From: Thioalkalivibrio sulfidiphilus HL-EbGr7
GTDB taxonomy: Bacteria; Pseudomonadota; Gammaproteobacteria; Ectothiorhodospirales; Ectothiorhodospiraceae
Length of the DNA: 64,000 bases
Reading direction: 5' to 3'
NCBI RefSeq assembly: GCF_000021985.1
Contig: NC_011901.1
Span: 1,550,001-1,614,000, forward strand
The notes under the pieces are model-generated. The model was not told the origin of the DNA. It saw only the letters and a list, made by a program, of their open reading frames with translations, and ran no database searches. Positions 1 through 13,032 of this stretch are shown here, in pieces (the first letter of the stretch is position 1; each line of letters starts with the position of its first letter). A program made the position numbers and the translations under genes.

Positions 1-127
<127 letters not shown>

Positions 128-139
<12 letters not shown>

Positions 140-559
140 AATCAGCCTCATCGCCAGCGCCTTTTCCTTTTTCACCACCAGTTCCGCGAGTGTCACCCGG
201 TCCAGGGTGGCCATGAAGGCATCCCGCGCATCGTTCAACACGCCCTTGAGTCTGCAGTCCGGCAGGATGATGCACATGGGCGCGCTGCAGTTGATGATCT
301 CGAGGTTTTCCTCCATGTCCCTGACCACGTCACCGATGCGGATCTCCGCAGGCGGACGGGCCAGGCGCATGCCGCCGTGCTTGCCCCGGTAGGTCAGGAT
401 GTGGCCGTGTCCGGCCAGTTCGTGGACCACCTTCACCAGGTGATGGCGTGAGATGTCGTAGGCCTCGGCGATATCCGTGATGCGGCTCAGGCGATCGGGA
501 TTGACCGCCAGGTAGATCAGGACGCGAAGGGCGTAGTCGGTGTGACGGGTCAGCTGCAT
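128..559 (-). CDS. nsrR: Rrf2-family nitric-oxide-sensing repressor NsrR
   Basis: This is a 143-residue Rrf2-family regulator with an N-terminal winged helix (about residues 1-75). Cysteines at 91, 96 and 102 match the spacing of the NsrR iron-sulfur ligands and differ slightly from IscR. In the family, the cluster-bound form represses genes for nitric oxide detoxification and NO destroys the cluster. The start is an ATG at 559. The last codons overlap a repeat arm. No obvious NO-detoxification gene is adjacent, so its targets probably lie outside the window. The name rests on the cysteine spacing and the family-typical N-terminus MQLTRHTDYALR. Confidence 0.85.
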
Positions 560-638
560 GAGGTTGCCTGCTCAGGCGATGGCCTCGGTCCGCTGCGGGA
601 CAAGGGCCGGGTGGCCGAAGGTATTCTCCCGAACATTA

Positions 639-697
639 GCACGAAGGGCGTGAAGGTCTCGGCAATGATTCCGCCGTGAACTTCACGCCCTTCGTGT
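639..697. repeat. Inverted repeat between nsrR and ettA
   Basis: The arm CACGAAGGGCGTGAAG (640-655) returns as its exact reverse complement at 681-696 with a 25-base loop. It lies upstream of nsrR and just past the 3' end of ettA, so it could end or stabilise the ettA transcript. There is no T-run on either side. The word GTGAAGG/GCGAAGG recurs in the inner element near 17.63-17.74 kb, placing it in the same repeat class. Confidence 0.6.
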
Positions 698-707
698 CTC
701 ACTGGTG

Positions 708-2375
<1,668 letters not shown>

Positions 2376-2522
2376 GGATACCTTGAGGAAATCGGGAACG
2401 TTTGTGAATTTACGGACTCGTAATGGGCGGGCATTATCCGGCAAAGCCCACGATGCTTTCCAGTCGGCGCCTTTTCAAGGGGCCGACGCACAATAAAAAC
2501 CCGATTCCAAAGGAGATTCACC

Positions 2523-3434
2523 GTGAATACCCAGATGATGCACAAATCCCTCATGTCCCTGGCCGGCCTGGCCCTGCTGGCCGCGGGTTCCGTCCAGGCC
2601 GCCGAACGGGTGGAGCTGGAGAAGGGCGGCCTGACCCACATCGCCCACCTGGAGATGGCCCCGGGCAAGTCCCTGGATGACGGGGTTATCCTGATGCTCC
2701 ACGGCACCATGGCCCATGGCCGCATGGAGATCATGGAGGCCCTGCAAAACCAGATGGCAGAGCGGGGCTACAGCAGCCTGTCCATCACCCTGAGCCTGGG
2801 AATGGATGCCCGGGAGGGCATGATGGACTGTGCTGATCCCCATGTGCACCGCCACGAGGATGCCCTCGCGGAGCTGGATGCCTGGATGGGCTGGCTGAAG
2901 GCGCAGGGTGCCGGCCAGGTGGCCCTGATGGCCCATTCCCGGGGAGCGGCCCAGATGGCCTGGTATGCCCTGGAACACAAGCCGGAAGGGGTGGAGAAGA
3001 TGGTGCTGGTGGCACCGGCCACTTCCGATCATGCCAAGACCGCACGTGAATACGAGTCCCGCTACGGCGTGCCCCTGGCCCAGGTCTACGAGCAGGCGGT
3101 GGAACTGCAACGCATGGGCCAGCCTGAGACCCTGATCGAGGGCATCGGCTTTCTGTACTGCGCCGACGCCAGCGCCAGTGCCGCCACCGTGGCCTCCTAC
3201 TATGCCGACAATCCCAAGTTCGACACCCCGACCCTGCTGCCCAAGCTGAGCCAGCAGGTGCTGGTGATCGCCGGCAGCGAGGACACCGCCGTGCCCGATC
3301 TGCCCGAGCGCATGGCGGCCCTGGAAGGCCAGGCGAACATCCACTTCGGCATGGTGGACGGCGCCGACCACTTCTTCCGGGATTTCTTCGCTGACGACGT
3401 GGCCGACAAGGCGGCCGAGTTCATCGGCTGGTGA
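2523..3434 (+). CDS. Exported alpha/beta-hydrolase-fold protein
   Basis: The protein has 303 residues and an N-terminal signal peptide (hydrophobic run about 10-25 ending VQAA), so it is probably periplasmic. It shows an alpha/beta hydrolase layout: an oxyanion-side HG motif (MLHGTM), a nucleophile elbow AHSRGAAQ, an acidic residue in GSEDTAVPD and a late His in GADHFF. These could make a Ser-Asp-His triad. The substrate is unknown. It resembles DUF3530-like exported hydrolases in general form only. The GTG start at 2523 follows AGGAGA at a good distance. It is a single gene divergent from ettA. Confidence 0.8.
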   Translation: MNTQMMHKSLMSLAGLALLAAGSVQAAERVELEKGGLTHIAHLEMAPGKSLDDGVILMLHGTMAHGRMEIMEALQNQMAERGYSSLSITLSLGMDAREGMMDCADPHVHRHEDALAELDAWMGWLKAQGAGQVALMAHSRGAAQMAWYALEHKPEGVEKMVLVAPATSDHAKTAREYESRYGVPLAQVYEQAVELQRMGQPETLIEGIGFLYCADASASAATVASYYADNPKFDTPTLLPKLSQQVLVIAGSEDTAVPDLPERMAALEGQANIHFGMVDGADHFFRDFFADDVADKAAEFIGW

Positions 3435-3445
3435 GGAAAGGCCTT

Positions 3446-3526
3446 GTCCGCAAATGAACGCAAAGAACGCAAATGATCCCTGTTGATCAGGTCTTGATTT
3501 GCGTTGATTCGCGTTCATTTGCGGAC
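3446..3526. repeat. Word-repeat inverted element upstream of tRNA-Val
   Basis: The left arm (3446-3478) repeats words such as AATGAACGCAAAG. The right arm (3496-3526) is its near reverse complement and ends in TTTGCGGAC. The same word set (AATGAACGCGAATCAACGC) forms the outer arms of the element at 17581-17778. It sits after the hydrolase gene, before tRNA-Val. The rest of 3435-3791 holds only the tRNA and the thrS leader. Confidence 0.7.
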
Positions 3527-3592
3527 CCCGGCCGTTTCGTTTGATGCGTTGTCGGGAACGGCGGGCGGTGGTATGATGCGCCCTTCCAACGC

Positions 3593-3669
3593 AGGCGCGT
3601 AGCTCAGCTGGTTAGAGCACCACCTTGACATGGTGGGGGTCGTTGGTTCGAGTCCAATCGCGCCTACCA
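3593..3669 (+). tRNA. tRNA-Val (anticodon GAC)
   Basis: The acceptor stem AGGCGCG pairs with CGCGCCT, followed by A and an encoded CCA. The D arm contains AGCTCAGCTGGTTAGAGC. The anticodon arm CCACC-TTGACAT-GGTGG gives anticodon GAC (valine, GUC/GUU codons). The T arm carries GGTTCGAGTCC. The cloverleaf is complete over 77 bases with no intron. Confidence 0.95.
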
Positions 3670-3791
3670 GATGCAGTGCCGGCTGCAAGTGACAGTCAAT
3701 CGGGACACCGTGACGGCTGATCCACTTGCAGTCTTTCTTGACCACGCAAACAGCGCACGACCCTTCGTACCGGCCGGCGCAGGAGAAGACC

Positions 3792-5723
3792 ATGCCCCTC
3801 ATTACCCTCCCTGATGGCAGCGAACGCCGTTTCGATGCCCCTGTCACCGTGCGCGACGTGGCCGCCGACATCGGCGCCGGTCTCGCCAAGGCCGCCCTGG
3901 CGGGCCGGGTCAACGGCAGGCTGGTGGACACCAGCCACCTGATCGAGGACGACGCGAGCCTCGCCATCATCACCGACCGTGACCCGGAAGGCCTGGAGGT
4001 CATCCGCCATTCCACTGCCCACCTGCTGGCCCAGGCGGTCAAGGACCTGTTCCCCTCCGCCCAGGTGACCATCGGCCCGGTGATCGACAACGGGTTCTAT
4101 TATGACTTCGCCTTCGAGCGGCCCTTCCATCCGGACGACCTGGAGAAGATCGAGGCCCGCATGAAGGAGCTGGCCAAGGCGGACCTGCCCGTGTCCCGCT
4201 CGGTCATGGACCGGGACGAGGCGGTGGATTTCTTCCGGGATCAGGGCGAGGAGTACAAGGCGCAGATCATCGCCGACATCCCGGCCGGCGAGACCATCTC
4301 CCTCTACAAGCAGGGCGAATTCATCGACCTGTGCCGCGGTCCCCATGTGCCCAGCACCGGCAAGCTCAAGGCCTTCAAGCTCACCAAGGTGGCCGGCGCC
4401 TACTGGCGGGGCGACTCCAGCAACGAGATGTTGCAGCGCATCTACGGCACGGCCTGGCCCAACAAGCAGCAGCTGGACGACTACCTGCACCGCCTGGCCG
4501 AGGCCGAGCGGCGGGATCACCGGCGTATCGGTACCGAGCTGAACCTGTTCTCCATCCAGGAGGACGCCGGCGGCGGCCTGGTGTTCTGGCACCCCAAGGG
4601 CGCCCGCATCCGCCGCGCCATCGAGCAGTTCTGGTTCGACATGCACGAGCGGGCCGGCTACCAGTTCCTGTACACCCCGCACATCGCCAACCTGGACCTG
4701 TGGAAGACCTCGGGGCACGCGGATTTCTACTCGGAATCCATGTACGAGCCCATGGAGGACGACAACCAGGCCTTCCAGCTCAAGCCCATGAACTGCCCGT
4801 TCCATGTGCTGGTGTACAAGGACCGGCTGCATTCCTACCGGGACCTGCCGCTGCGCTGGGCGGAGATGGGCACCGTGTACCGCCGGGAGATGTCCGGCGC
4901 CCTGCATGGCCTGATGCGGGTGCGCGGTTTCACCCAGGACGACGCCCACATCTTCTGCCGCGAAGACCAGATCGAGGCGGAGATCCTGCGTATTCTCGAT
5001 CTCACCCTGGAGGTCCTGCAGGCCTTCGGCTTCGACGACTTCGACGTGAACCTCTCCACCCGCCCGGACAAGGCGGTGGGCTCCGACCAGATCTGGGAGC
5101 ACGCCACGGCGGCCCTGAAGGCGGCGCTGGAGAAGAAGGGTCTGGACTACTCGGTGGACGAGGGTGGCGGTGCCTTCTACGGCCCCAAGATCGACATCAA
5201 GATCCGCGATGCCATCGGCCGGGAATGGCAGTGTTCCACGGTGCAGCTGGACTTCAACCTGCCCGAGCGCTTCGAGATGGAGTACGTGGCGGAGGACAAC
5301 AGCCGGCGGAGACCGATCATGATCCACCGGGCCCTGCTGGGCTCCGTGGAGCGCTTCTTCGGGGTGCTCATCGAGCACTACGCCGGGTCCTTCCCCCTGT
5401 GGCTGGCGCCGGTCCAGGTCCAGGTGCTCACCATCACCGATCGGCAGGACGATTATGCCCGGGAAGTTGCCGACAGGCTGCGAAACCGGGGCATCCGGGC
5501 CGACGCGGACTTGAGAAACGAGAAAATCGGCTTTAAAATCCGCGAGCATACGCTTCAACGCGTCCCTTATCTGCTGGTCCTGGGTGACCGGGAGATGGAG
5601 ACGAATACCGTGGCCGTGCGCACGCGCAGCGGCGAGGACCTTGGCAGCATGGATCTGAACCAGCTGTCCGAACGCCTCGCCGGTGAGATCGCGAGCCGCG
5701 GCCGCTCTCATTTGGAGGATTAA
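3792..5723 (+). CDS. thrS: Threonyl-tRNA synthetase
   Basis: This class II synthetase charges tRNA-Thr. It has 643 residues against 642 in E. coli. In order there are an N-terminal TGS domain ([14 protein letters not shown]), the editing domain with [10 protein letters not shown] near residue 72, the catalytic core with [11 protein letters not shown] (a zinc-ligand Cys) and the C-terminal anticodon-binding domain. The ATG at 3792 is preceded by GGAGAAG. A longer in-frame extension to 3726 lacks family similarity. It begins the run thrS-infC-rpmI-rplT-pheST-ihfA, the standard gammaproteobacterial order. Its stop codon lies 3 bases before the infC start. Confidence 0.97.
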
Positions 5724-5726
5724 AGT

Positions 5727-6242
5727 ATCAGCGCTGGAAAAGAGACTCGCCTCAACGAACAGATCGCCGTCCCCAAAGTCCGTCTGATCGACAAGGACGG
5801 GGAAAACGTGGGGATCGTGTCCATCGACGAGGCACTGCGTATCGCCGAGGAAGCCGAACTGGACCTGGTGGAAATCTCGCCCAATGCGGAGCCACCGGTC
5901 TGCCGTGTCATGGACTACGGCAAGTTCAAGTTCGAGCTGAGCAAGAAGGCCCAGCAGGCGAAGAAGAACCAGAAGCAGATACAAATCAAGGAAGTTAAGT
6001 TCCGGCCCGGAACCGACGAGGGTGATTATCAGGTCAAGCTCCGCAACCTGACCCGATTCATCAACGACGGCGACAAGGCCAAGGTCACCATCCGTTTCCG
6101 GGGTCGCGAAATGCGTCACCAGGAACTGGGCGGCAAGCTCCTGGACCGCATCGAGGCGGACCTGAGCGAAATCGCCACCGTCGAGCAGCGGCCCAAGATG
6201 GAAGGCCGTCAGATGGTGATGGTGTTTACGCCCAAGAAGTAG
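5727..6242 (+). CDS. infC: Translation initiation factor IF-3, ATC start
   Basis: IF-3 binds the 30S subunit and checks the start codon and initiator tRNA. The conserved N-terminal region ([20 protein letters not shown]) reads in frame only from 5727. An in-frame stop (TAA, 5721-5723) lies just upstream, and there is no ATG or TTG before the GTG at 5808, which would delete the conserved part. The start must therefore be the ATC at 5727, 7 bases after GGAGGA (5714-5719). This gives 171 residues. Rare AUU/AUC starts let IF-3 repress its own synthesis in other bacteria; the same is expected here. Confidence 0.93.
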   Translation: MSAGKETRLNEQIAVPKVRLIDKDGENVGIVSIDEALRIAEEAELDLVEISPNAEPPVCRVMDYGKFKFELSKKAQQAKKNQKQIQIKEVKFRPGTDEGDYQVKLRNLTRFINDGDKAKVTIRFRGREMRHQELGGKLLDRIEADLSEIATVEQRPKMEGRQMVMVFTPKK

Positions 6243-6354
6243 GGCGCATCAGTCAGTATTACACAGCCCGCGATCGGCGCCAGGGCGGCCGACGGGGGAT
6301 TTCAGCGACCCAGGCGGGGCACGACCCCAGGCCTGTATTTTTAGGAGAGCAAAC
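6243..6354 (+). promoter_or_regulatory. infC-rpmI leader, possible L20 control region
   Basis: This 112-base gap separates infC from rpmI. It is GC-rich and can fold locally (for example GGCGCC and GGCCGAC pairings around 6275-6295 and CAGGCCT near 6330). In related bacteria ribosomal protein L20 binds this leader and represses rpmI-rplT. I see position and foldability only, not a confirmed L20 motif. AGGAGA at 6343-6348 is the rpmI ribosome binding site. Confidence 0.35.
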
Positions 6355-6552
6355 ATGCCCAAGATCAAGACCAACCGGGGCGCCGCCAAGCGGTTCAAGC
6401 CCACCGGTTCGGGCGGGTTCAAGCGAGCCCAGTCCCACCGGCGTCACATCCTGACCAAGAAGAGCACCAAGCGTAAGCGCCATCTTCGCTCCACCGGCAT
6501 GATTGCCGAGTGCGATAAGGCATCCGTACGCCAGATGCTGCCTCACGTTTAA
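6355..6552 (+). CDS. rpmI: 50S ribosomal protein L35
   Basis: This is a 65-residue, very basic protein starting [15 protein letters not shown], the L35 family signature. It contains [15 protein letters not shown] and ends near the usual length. It is a structural protein of the large ribosomal subunit. It lies 12 bases before rplT, and the pair is almost always co-transcribed with infC. Confidence 0.97.
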   Translation: MPKIKTNRGAAKRFKPTGSGGFKRAQSHRRHILTKKSTKRKRHLRSTGMIAECDKASVRQMLPHV

Positions 6553-6564
6553 GGAGACGCCACC

Positions 6565-6924
6565 ATGCCACGAGTCAAGAGAGGCGTTACCGCCCACGCC
6601 CGCCACAAGAAGGTCCTGAAGAAGGCCAAGGGTTACTACGGCGCGCGCAAGAATGTCTACCGCGTTGCGGTCCAGGCCGTCACCAAGGCCGGCCAGTATG
6701 CCTACCGTGACCGCCGTCAGCGCAAGCGCCAGTTCCGCGCCCTGTGGATCGTGCGTATCAACGCCGCGGCCCGTCAGTTCGGTCTGTCCTACAGCCGCAT
6801 GATGGACGGTCTGAACAAGGCCAATGTGGAGATCGACCGCAAGGTGCTGGCCGACCTGGCCGTGCACGACATCACCGCTTTCGGGCAGATTGCCGAAAAG
6901 GCCAAGGCTGCCCTGGCGGCGTAA
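6565..6924 (+). CDS. rplT: 50S ribosomal protein L20
   Basis: This is a 119-residue basic protein starting [16 protein letters not shown], a clear L20. It binds 23S rRNA early in large-subunit assembly and in many bacteria represses its own operon through the leader RNA. AAGGAG precedes the ATG. Two hairpins follow it, at 6943-6968 and 6978-7012, separating it from pheS. Confidence 0.97.
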
Positions 6925-8055
<1,131 letters not shown>

Positions 8056-8067
8056 GGGCATAAAGAC

Positions 8068-8175
8068 CTTTTTGACAGGATTTACATGATGAACCAGATT
8101 ATTAAAAAAAATTTTCAATTGATTGTTTTTTATACTTAATCTTGTAAATCATGTTAATCCTGTCGATTTTGATTT
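8068..8175. repeat. AT-rich word-repeat inverted element between pheS and pheT
   Basis: The left arm (about 8068-8106) contains GACAGGATTTACATGAT. The right arm (about 8137-8175) contains its near inverse ATCATGTTAATCCTGTC. Both include further copies of an ATT-ending word of roughly 10 bases. It is unusually AT-rich against the GC-rich neighbours. It lies inside the pheST unit, so the transcript between the two cistrons should fold into a long hairpin. Confidence 0.65.
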
Positions 8176-8195
8176 CCCGGAACGAGCGATAAAGC

Positions 8196-10565
8196 ATGAG
8201 AATCAGCAATCAGTGGCTTCTGGAGTGGGTGGATCACGGCTTGAGCCCCGAGGAGCTGGGTCACCGGCTCACCATGGCCGGTCTTGAACTGGACGCCCTG
8301 GAAGCGGCGGCGGGCGAGTTTTCCGGTGTGGTGGTGGGCCATGTGCTCCAGGTGGAACCCCATCCGGACGCCGACAAGCTGCGGGTCTGCCAGGTGGAGG
8401 ACGGCTCCGGCTCTCCCGTGCAGGTGGTCTGTGGCGCCCCCAACGTGGTCGAGGGCATGAAGGTGCCCTTTGCCCGGGTCGGCGCCGTTCTGCCAGGCGA
8501 GTTCAAGATCAAGAAGGCCAAGCTGCGCGGCGTGGAGTCCTTCGGCATGCTCTGTTCCGCCAGGGAGCTGGGTCTGGCGGAAACCAGCGAGGGGCTCATG
8601 CCGCTGCCCTTGGATCTGGCCGCCGGGGCCGATGTGCGCGAGGCCCTGGGACTGGATGACACGATTCTGGAAGTGGATCTGACCCCCAACCGCGCGGACT
8701 GCCTGTGCATGGCCGGTATCGCCCGGGAAGTGGCGGCGTTGACCGGCAAGCCTCTGTGCATGCCCGAAATTTCGCCGGTGGGCGCCGACGTGGATGAGCG
8801 CTTCCCGGTGAGCATCGAGGCTGGTGCTGATTGCCCCGTGTATCACGGCCGCGTGGTGCGTGGCGTGAATCCGGGCGCGGAAACGCCGCTGTGGATGCGC
8901 GAGAAGCTGCGCAGGGCGGGTATCCGCAGCCTCGGCCCGCTGGTGGATGTGACCAACTACGTGATGCTGGAACTGGGTCAGCCCATGCATGCCTTCGACC
9001 TGGCGTGGCTGGAGGGCGGCATCGTGGTGCGCAGGGCCCGCAAAGGCGAGCGGCTCACCCTGCTCGACGGCCAGGAGATCAGGCTCTCGGAGGCGGACCT
9101 GGTGATCGCCGATCACGCCAAGGTGCTGGCCCTGGCCGGCATCATGGGCGGCGAGGCCAGTGGCGTGGGGGAGGAGACCCGGGACGTGTTCCTGGAAAGT
9201 GCCCATTTCGCCCCGATGGCCATCGCCGGCCGGGCACGGCACCATGGCCTGCACACCGATTCTTCCCACCGCTTCGAACGCGGCGTGGATCCGGCCCTGC
9301 CGAGCCGTGCCCTGCAGCGGGCCACGGCCCTGTTGTGCCAGATCGCCGGCGGTCAGCCGGGTCCGGTGGTGGAGGCCCTGGGTGCCCGTGTCGAGGAACC
9401 CGCACCGATTATGCTGCGGGCCTCGCGCATCGTTCGTGTGCTGGGCGCCCGGATCGATGAGTCCGAGGTGACCCGGTTGCTCAAGGCCCTGGGCTGCCAG
9501 GTGGAGCCCATGGCCGGTGCCTGGCGGGTCACGCCCCCCAGTTTCCGTTTCGACCTGTCCATCGAGGTGGACCTGATCGAGGAGGTGGCCCGGGTACACG
9601 GCTATGACCGGCTGCCCGCAGAGGTGCCGCCGCTGAGCCCGGAGCTCGGTGCGGTCGATGAGGCGCGCCTGCCCCTGTCCCGGATTCGCCACCTGATGGC
9701 CGACCTGGGCTATCAGGAGGCCATCACCTACAGCTTTGTGGATCCGCAGCTGGAGGCCCTGTTCTCCCCGGATTCCCGCCCCCTGGCCCTGGCCAACCCG
9801 ATCTCCTCGGAGCTGGCGGTGATGCGTTCCAGCCTCTGGCCTGGCCTGGTGAAGGCCCTCAAGTACAACCTCAACCGCCAGCAGGAGCGGGTGCGTTTGT
9901 TCGAGACCGGCCTGAGCTTTGTTTCCCAGGGTGATGATCTCAAACAGCATCCCATGATCGCCGCCGTGGCGACCGGGGCCCGCTGGCCGCTGCAGTGGGC
10001 CGAGCCTTCCAGGGCCATGGATTTCTTCGATCTCAAGGGTGACGTGGAGAGCCTGCTGAGCCTGGCGGGCGGTGACGTGAGTTTCGCGTCTGCCGTCCAT
10101 CCTGCCCTGCACCCCGGTCAGTCGGCCCGGGTCCTGTTGGGTGGCGTACCCTGTGGCTGGCTGGGCGCCCTGCATCCGTCCCTGATTTCCCGCCTGGATC
10201 TGGATCAGGATGTCTATGTCATGGAGCTCAGTCTGGATGGGATCAGGCAGGGCTCTGTGCCTAAGTTCACCGAACAGTCGCGATTTCCGGCGATCAGACG
10301 CGATCTCGCCGTGGTGGTGGATCGGGATTGTCCCGTGTCACGCATCGAGGCGGCGATCCGGGATCTGGGCATTTCTGCACTCAGGGAAGTGGTTGTATTT
10401 GACGTATATACAGGCAAAGGCGTACCCGATGGTCGAAAAAGTCTCGCTTTGGGATTGATTCTACAGGAGTTATCGCGCACTCTTACCGATCAGGAAGTGG
10501 ATGCCGTGATGCAGGGCATCGTGAAAAAACTCGAACAGGATGTCGGAGCTACACTAAGGGCTTAA
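8196..10565 (+). CDS. pheT: Phenylalanyl-tRNA synthetase beta subunit
   Basis: It has 789 residues (E. coli 795). The N-terminal EMAP-like tRNA-binding domain lies at about 40-150 ([15 protein letters not shown]). The B3/B4 editing region, the B5 domain and the C-terminal FDX-ACB anticodon-binding domain (last 95 residues, [15 protein letters not shown]) follow. It partners PheS to charge tRNA-Phe. The ATG at 8196 starts with [13 protein letters not shown], the family N-terminus. Four bases separate its stop from ihfA. Confidence 0.96.
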   Translation: MRISNQWLLEWVDHGLSPEELGHRLTMAGLELDALEAAAGEFSGVVVGHVLQVEPHPDADKLRVCQVEDGSGSPVQVVCGAPNVVEGMKVPFARVGAVLPGEFKIKKAKLRGVESFGMLCSARELGLAETSEGLMPLPLDLAAGADVREALGLDDTILEVDLTPNRADCLCMAGIAREVAALTGKPLCMPEISPVGADVDERFPVSIEAGADCPVYHGRVVRGVNPGAETPLWMREKLRRAGIRSLGPLVDVTNYVMLELGQPMHAFDLAWLEGGIVVRRARKGERLTLLDGQEIRLSEADLVIADHAKVLALAGIMGGEASGVGEETRDVFLESAHFAPMAIAGRARHHGLHTDSSHRFERGVDPALPSRALQRATALLCQIAGGQPGPVVEALGARVEEPAPIMLRASRIVRVLGARIDESEVTRLLKALGCQVEPMAGAWRVTPPSFRFDLSIEVDLIEEVARVHGYDRLPAEVPPLSPELGAVDEARLPLSRIRHLMADLGYQEAITYSFVDPQLEALFSPDSRPLALANPISSELAVMRSSLWPGLVKALKYNLNRQQERVRLFETGLSFVSQGDDLKQHPMIAAVATGARWPLQWAEPSRAMDFFDLKGDVESLLSLAGGDVSFASAVHPALHPGQSARVLLGGVPCGWLGALHPSLISRLDLDQDVYVMELSLDGIRQGSVPKFTEQSRFPAIRRDLAVVVDRDCPVSRIEAAIRDLGISALREVVVFDVYTGKGVPDGRKSLALGLILQELSRTLTDQEVDAVMQGIVKKLEQDVGATLRA

Positions 10566-10569
10566 GCAC

Positions 10570-10869
10570 ATGGCGCTGACCAAAGCGGATATGTCGGAAC
10601 GTCTCTTCGAGGAACTCGGCCTCAACAAGCGCGAGGCCAAGGAACTGGTGGAGATGTTTTTCGAAGAAGTCAGGATGGCGCTGGAACGTGGGGAACAGGT
10701 GAAGCTGTCGGGTTTCGGCAACTTCACCCTGCGCGATAAGAATCAGCGGCCTGGCCGCAATCCGAAGACCGGTGAGGAAATCCCCATCTCGGCACGCCGA
10801 GTGGTGACCTTCCGTCCGGGACAAAAACTCAAGGCGCGGGTTGAAGCTTATGTTGGAAGCGGGGAATAA
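10570..10869 (+). CDS. ihfA: Integration host factor alpha subunit
   Basis: This is a 99-residue HU/IHF-family protein, exactly the length of E. coli IhfA. The conserved beta-arm segment [18 protein letters not shown] carries the intercalating proline region. It bends DNA as a heterodimer with IhfB. The start ATG at 10570 lies just after pheT, the usual arrangement in Gammaproteobacteria. The next gene overlaps its end. Confidence 0.96.
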   Translation: MALTKADMSERLFEELGLNKREAKELVEMFFEEVRMALERGEQVKLSGFGNFTLRDKNQRPGRNPKTGEEIPISARRVVTFRPGQKLKARVEAYVGSGE

Positions 10870-11206
10870 CAGCGAATTACCAGTCATTCCTGGTAAGCGC
10901 TATTTCACCATCGGGGAGGTCAGCGAGCTGTGCGGGGTCAAGCCCCACGTGCTTCGCTATTGGGAACAGGAGTTTCCTTCGCTGCGCCCCGTCAAGCGCC
11001 GCGGCAACCGCCGCTATTACCAGCGCCATGACGTCATCCTGATCCGTCAGATCCGCAGCCTGCTCTATGAGCAGGGCTACACCATCGGCGGTGCCCGCCA
11101 GAAACTGGCCGGCCAGGATGCCCAGGAAGACACCTCCCAGAGCCAGCAGATCATTCGCCAGATGCGCCTGGAACTGGAAGAGATCCTCAAGCTCCTCAAG
11201 CGCTGA
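10850..11206 (+). CDS. MerR-family transcriptional regulator
   Basis: It has 118 residues from the ATG at 10850; a TTG at 10841 is an alternative. The winged helix-turn-helix is at about 18-85 ([29 protein letters not shown]), typical of MerR. The C-terminal part is a short coiled coil ([14 protein letters not shown]) without cysteines, so no metal-sensing site is visible. It overlaps the 3' end of ihfA by 20 bases and is probably translationally coupled to it. This ihfA-merR pair followed by tRNA-Pro is common in Pseudomonas and relatives. The target is unknown. Confidence 0.88.
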   Translation: MLEAGNNSELPVIPGKRYFTIGEVSELCGVKPHVLRYWEQEFPSLRPVKRRGNRRYYQRHDVILIRQIRSLLYEQGYTIGGARQKLAGQDAQEDTSQSQQIIRQMRLELEEILKLLKR

Positions 11207-11322
11207 GAGCGCCCGAGCGGCGCCTGGATCTGCCGCTCAGTGATGCTTGTCCGCGTTCCCGCGTTCATATTCCGGAAACACGCTTTCCTTCTGCGAAGGG
11301 ATCGGCTATTCTTCGCAACCCT

Positions 11323-11401
<79 letters not shown>

Positions 11402-11421
11402 TTGATCTGATCAGTACCGAG

Positions 11422-11456
11422 CAAGGGGCTCCGCAACGCGGAGCCCCTTGTCGTTT
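11422..11456 (+). terminator. Terminator after tRNA-Pro
   Basis: CAAGGGGCTCCGC pairs with GCGGAGCCCCTTG across a short loop, followed by TCGTTTGT. The stem is strong and the T-run weak. Apart from this hairpin and the tRNA, the stretch 11207-11543 shows no gene. Confidence 0.75.
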
Positions 11457-11543
11457 GTGTGCGGGCAGGAATCGGGCGGTACAATGCCTCTCACCGCTGG
11501 GCCTCTCACTGCCGGCCGGCGCCCGACAACGGAGACACGATCC

Positions 11544-11990
11544 ATGCCCATGAGTTCGAGACGTGCTGGTCTCAGTTCCCTCAAACTGCTGGAGAACCTG
11601 GCCCTGGTGATCATCACCGTGGCCACCACCATCGCCATCTTCCAGGAGGTGATGGTGATGATCGAGCAGCGCGAAGTGCGTCTGGCGGATCTGCTCCTGT
11701 TGTTCATCTACCTGGAGGTGCTCGCGATGGTGGGCATCTACATCAAGTCCGGTCAGTTGCCGGTGCGCATGCCCATCTATATCGCGATCGTGGCCCTGGC
11801 CCGCTACCTGATCCTGGACATGAAGGAGATGGATTTCTGGCAGATCATGGGTGTGACACTGGGCGTGCTGCTGCTGGCCGCCGCGGTGCTGGTGATCCGC
11901 TACGGCCATGTGCGTTTCCCCTACGAGAGCTACGGTGCTGACGAGCCGGCCGCTTCGCCGTCCAAGTCCACGAAGCCTCCCGGCTCCTGA
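11544..11990 (+). CDS. PsiE-family membrane protein
   Basis: It has 148 residues with four predicted membrane segments (about 15-35, 50-68, 80-95 and 102-122). The motif region REVRLADLLLLFIYLEVLAM followed by PVRMPIYIAIVALARYLILD is characteristic of the PsiE (phosphate-starvation-inducible E) family, whose function is unknown. The ATG at 11544 follows CGGAGA. An upstream in-frame start at 11448 would run into the tRNA terminator. No Pho box is evident. Confidence 0.8.
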   Translation: MPMSSRRAGLSSLKLLENLALVIITVATTIAIFQEVMVMIEQREVRLADLLLLFIYLEVLAMVGIYIKSGQLPVRMPIYIAIVALARYLILDMKEMDFWQIMGVTLGVLLLAAAVLVIRYGHVRFPYESYGADEPAASPSKSTKPPGS

Positions 11991-12006
11991 CTCCCGCTGC
12001 TCTTGC

Positions 12007-13032
12007 ATGACACGTGATGCGTCGGTCCTGCATCTCCTGGTGCCCGGTCTGCTGGACCGGACAGGGGAGTGGCAGGCGAGCTACGGTGGTGTGGGCCGTT
12101 TCCCGGCACTGGAATGGCTGCTCGCCCGTTCCACGCGCCGTTCAGTCCCGTATGCGGGTCTCGGGGAGGTTCTCGCCGGGCTGTTCGCCATCGCCGGTCC
12201 CATGCCCGCAGGAGCCCTGACACGCCTGGCACTGACCGGGGAGCGGGATGCCCAGGTCTGGATGTGCATGGACCCGGTGCACCTGGAGGCCGGCATCACT
12301 GACCTGGTGCTCACAGGCCCGGATCAGCTGCGTCTCGGCCTGGACGAGGCCCGGGCCCTGGCTGCGCGCATCAACGCGCATCTGGCCGAAGACGGTTTGC
12401 ACATCGAGGTCAACGCGCCAGGGCACTGGCACCTGCGCCTGCCCGCCACCAGGGCCGTGCCCGAGACCCGCAGCCTGGGCGAGGTGCTGGGGCGCCCCAT
12501 CAATAGCCGTCTCCCCACCGGCCCGGAGGCGGCCTACTGGCATCGTCTCATCAACGAGCTGCAGATGGTCCTGTTCGATGCCCCGGAGAATCGTGCCCGG
12601 GAGGCCCGCGGCCTGCCGTCGGTCAACAGCGTCTGGCCCTGGGGCGGCGGCGTCCTGCCTTCAGGCCTGGCATCTCCGGTCTCCCGCCTGTGGGGTGACG
12701 ATCTGCTGCTGGCCGGGCTCGCCCGGTGTGCACAGGTGCCTACTGAGCCGCTGCCAGAGACCGCCGAGCCGGTGCTCGCGGCAGGTGGTGCGCGATGCGT
12801 GCTGCTCGACTCGCTCCATGCCGATGCCGCCCTGGATGACCTGGAGGCCTGGCAGGCGGGCATGGAGGGTCTGGAACGGGCCTGGTTCGAGCCCCTGCGC
12901 AAGGCGCTCGGCACGGCGTCCCTGAAGCGGCTCGTGATCCACAGCACCTGCGGCGACGTCTTCGAGGTGCCGGCCAGCGCCCGCTGGCGACTGTGGCGCC
13001 GCAGCGAGCCGCTGGGGAAATACGTCTCATGA
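12007..13032 (+). CDS. Phosphoglycerate-mutase-like protein (COG4255 type)
   Basis: It has 341 residues. It resembles the conserved hypothetical proteins encoded directly upstream of recJ in many Gammaproteobacteria, sometimes described as related to cofactor-independent phosphoglycerate mutase. Visible segments include LHLLVPGLLDRTGEW at the start and NSVWPWGGGVLPSG near residue 205. I cannot see a complete metal-binding set, so enzyme activity is uncertain. The ATG at 12007 starts 17 bases after the PsiE-like gene. Its TGA overlaps the recJ ATG by four bases, which suggests translational coupling. Confidence 0.75.
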   Translation: MTRDASVLHLLVPGLLDRTGEWQASYGGVGRFPALEWLLARSTRRSVPYAGLGEVLAGLFAIAGPMPAGALTRLALTGERDAQVWMCMDPVHLEAGITDLVLTGPDQLRLGLDEARALAARINAHLAEDGLHIEVNAPGHWHLRLPATRAVPETRSLGEVLGRPINSRLPTGPEAAYWHRLINELQMVLFDAPENRAREARGLPSVNSVWPWGGGVLPSGLASPVSRLWGDDLLLAGLARCAQVPTEPLPETAEPVLAAGGARCVLLDSLHADAALDDLEAWQAGMEGLERAWFEPLRKALGTASLKRLVIHSTCGDVFEVPASARWRLWRRSEPLGKYVS

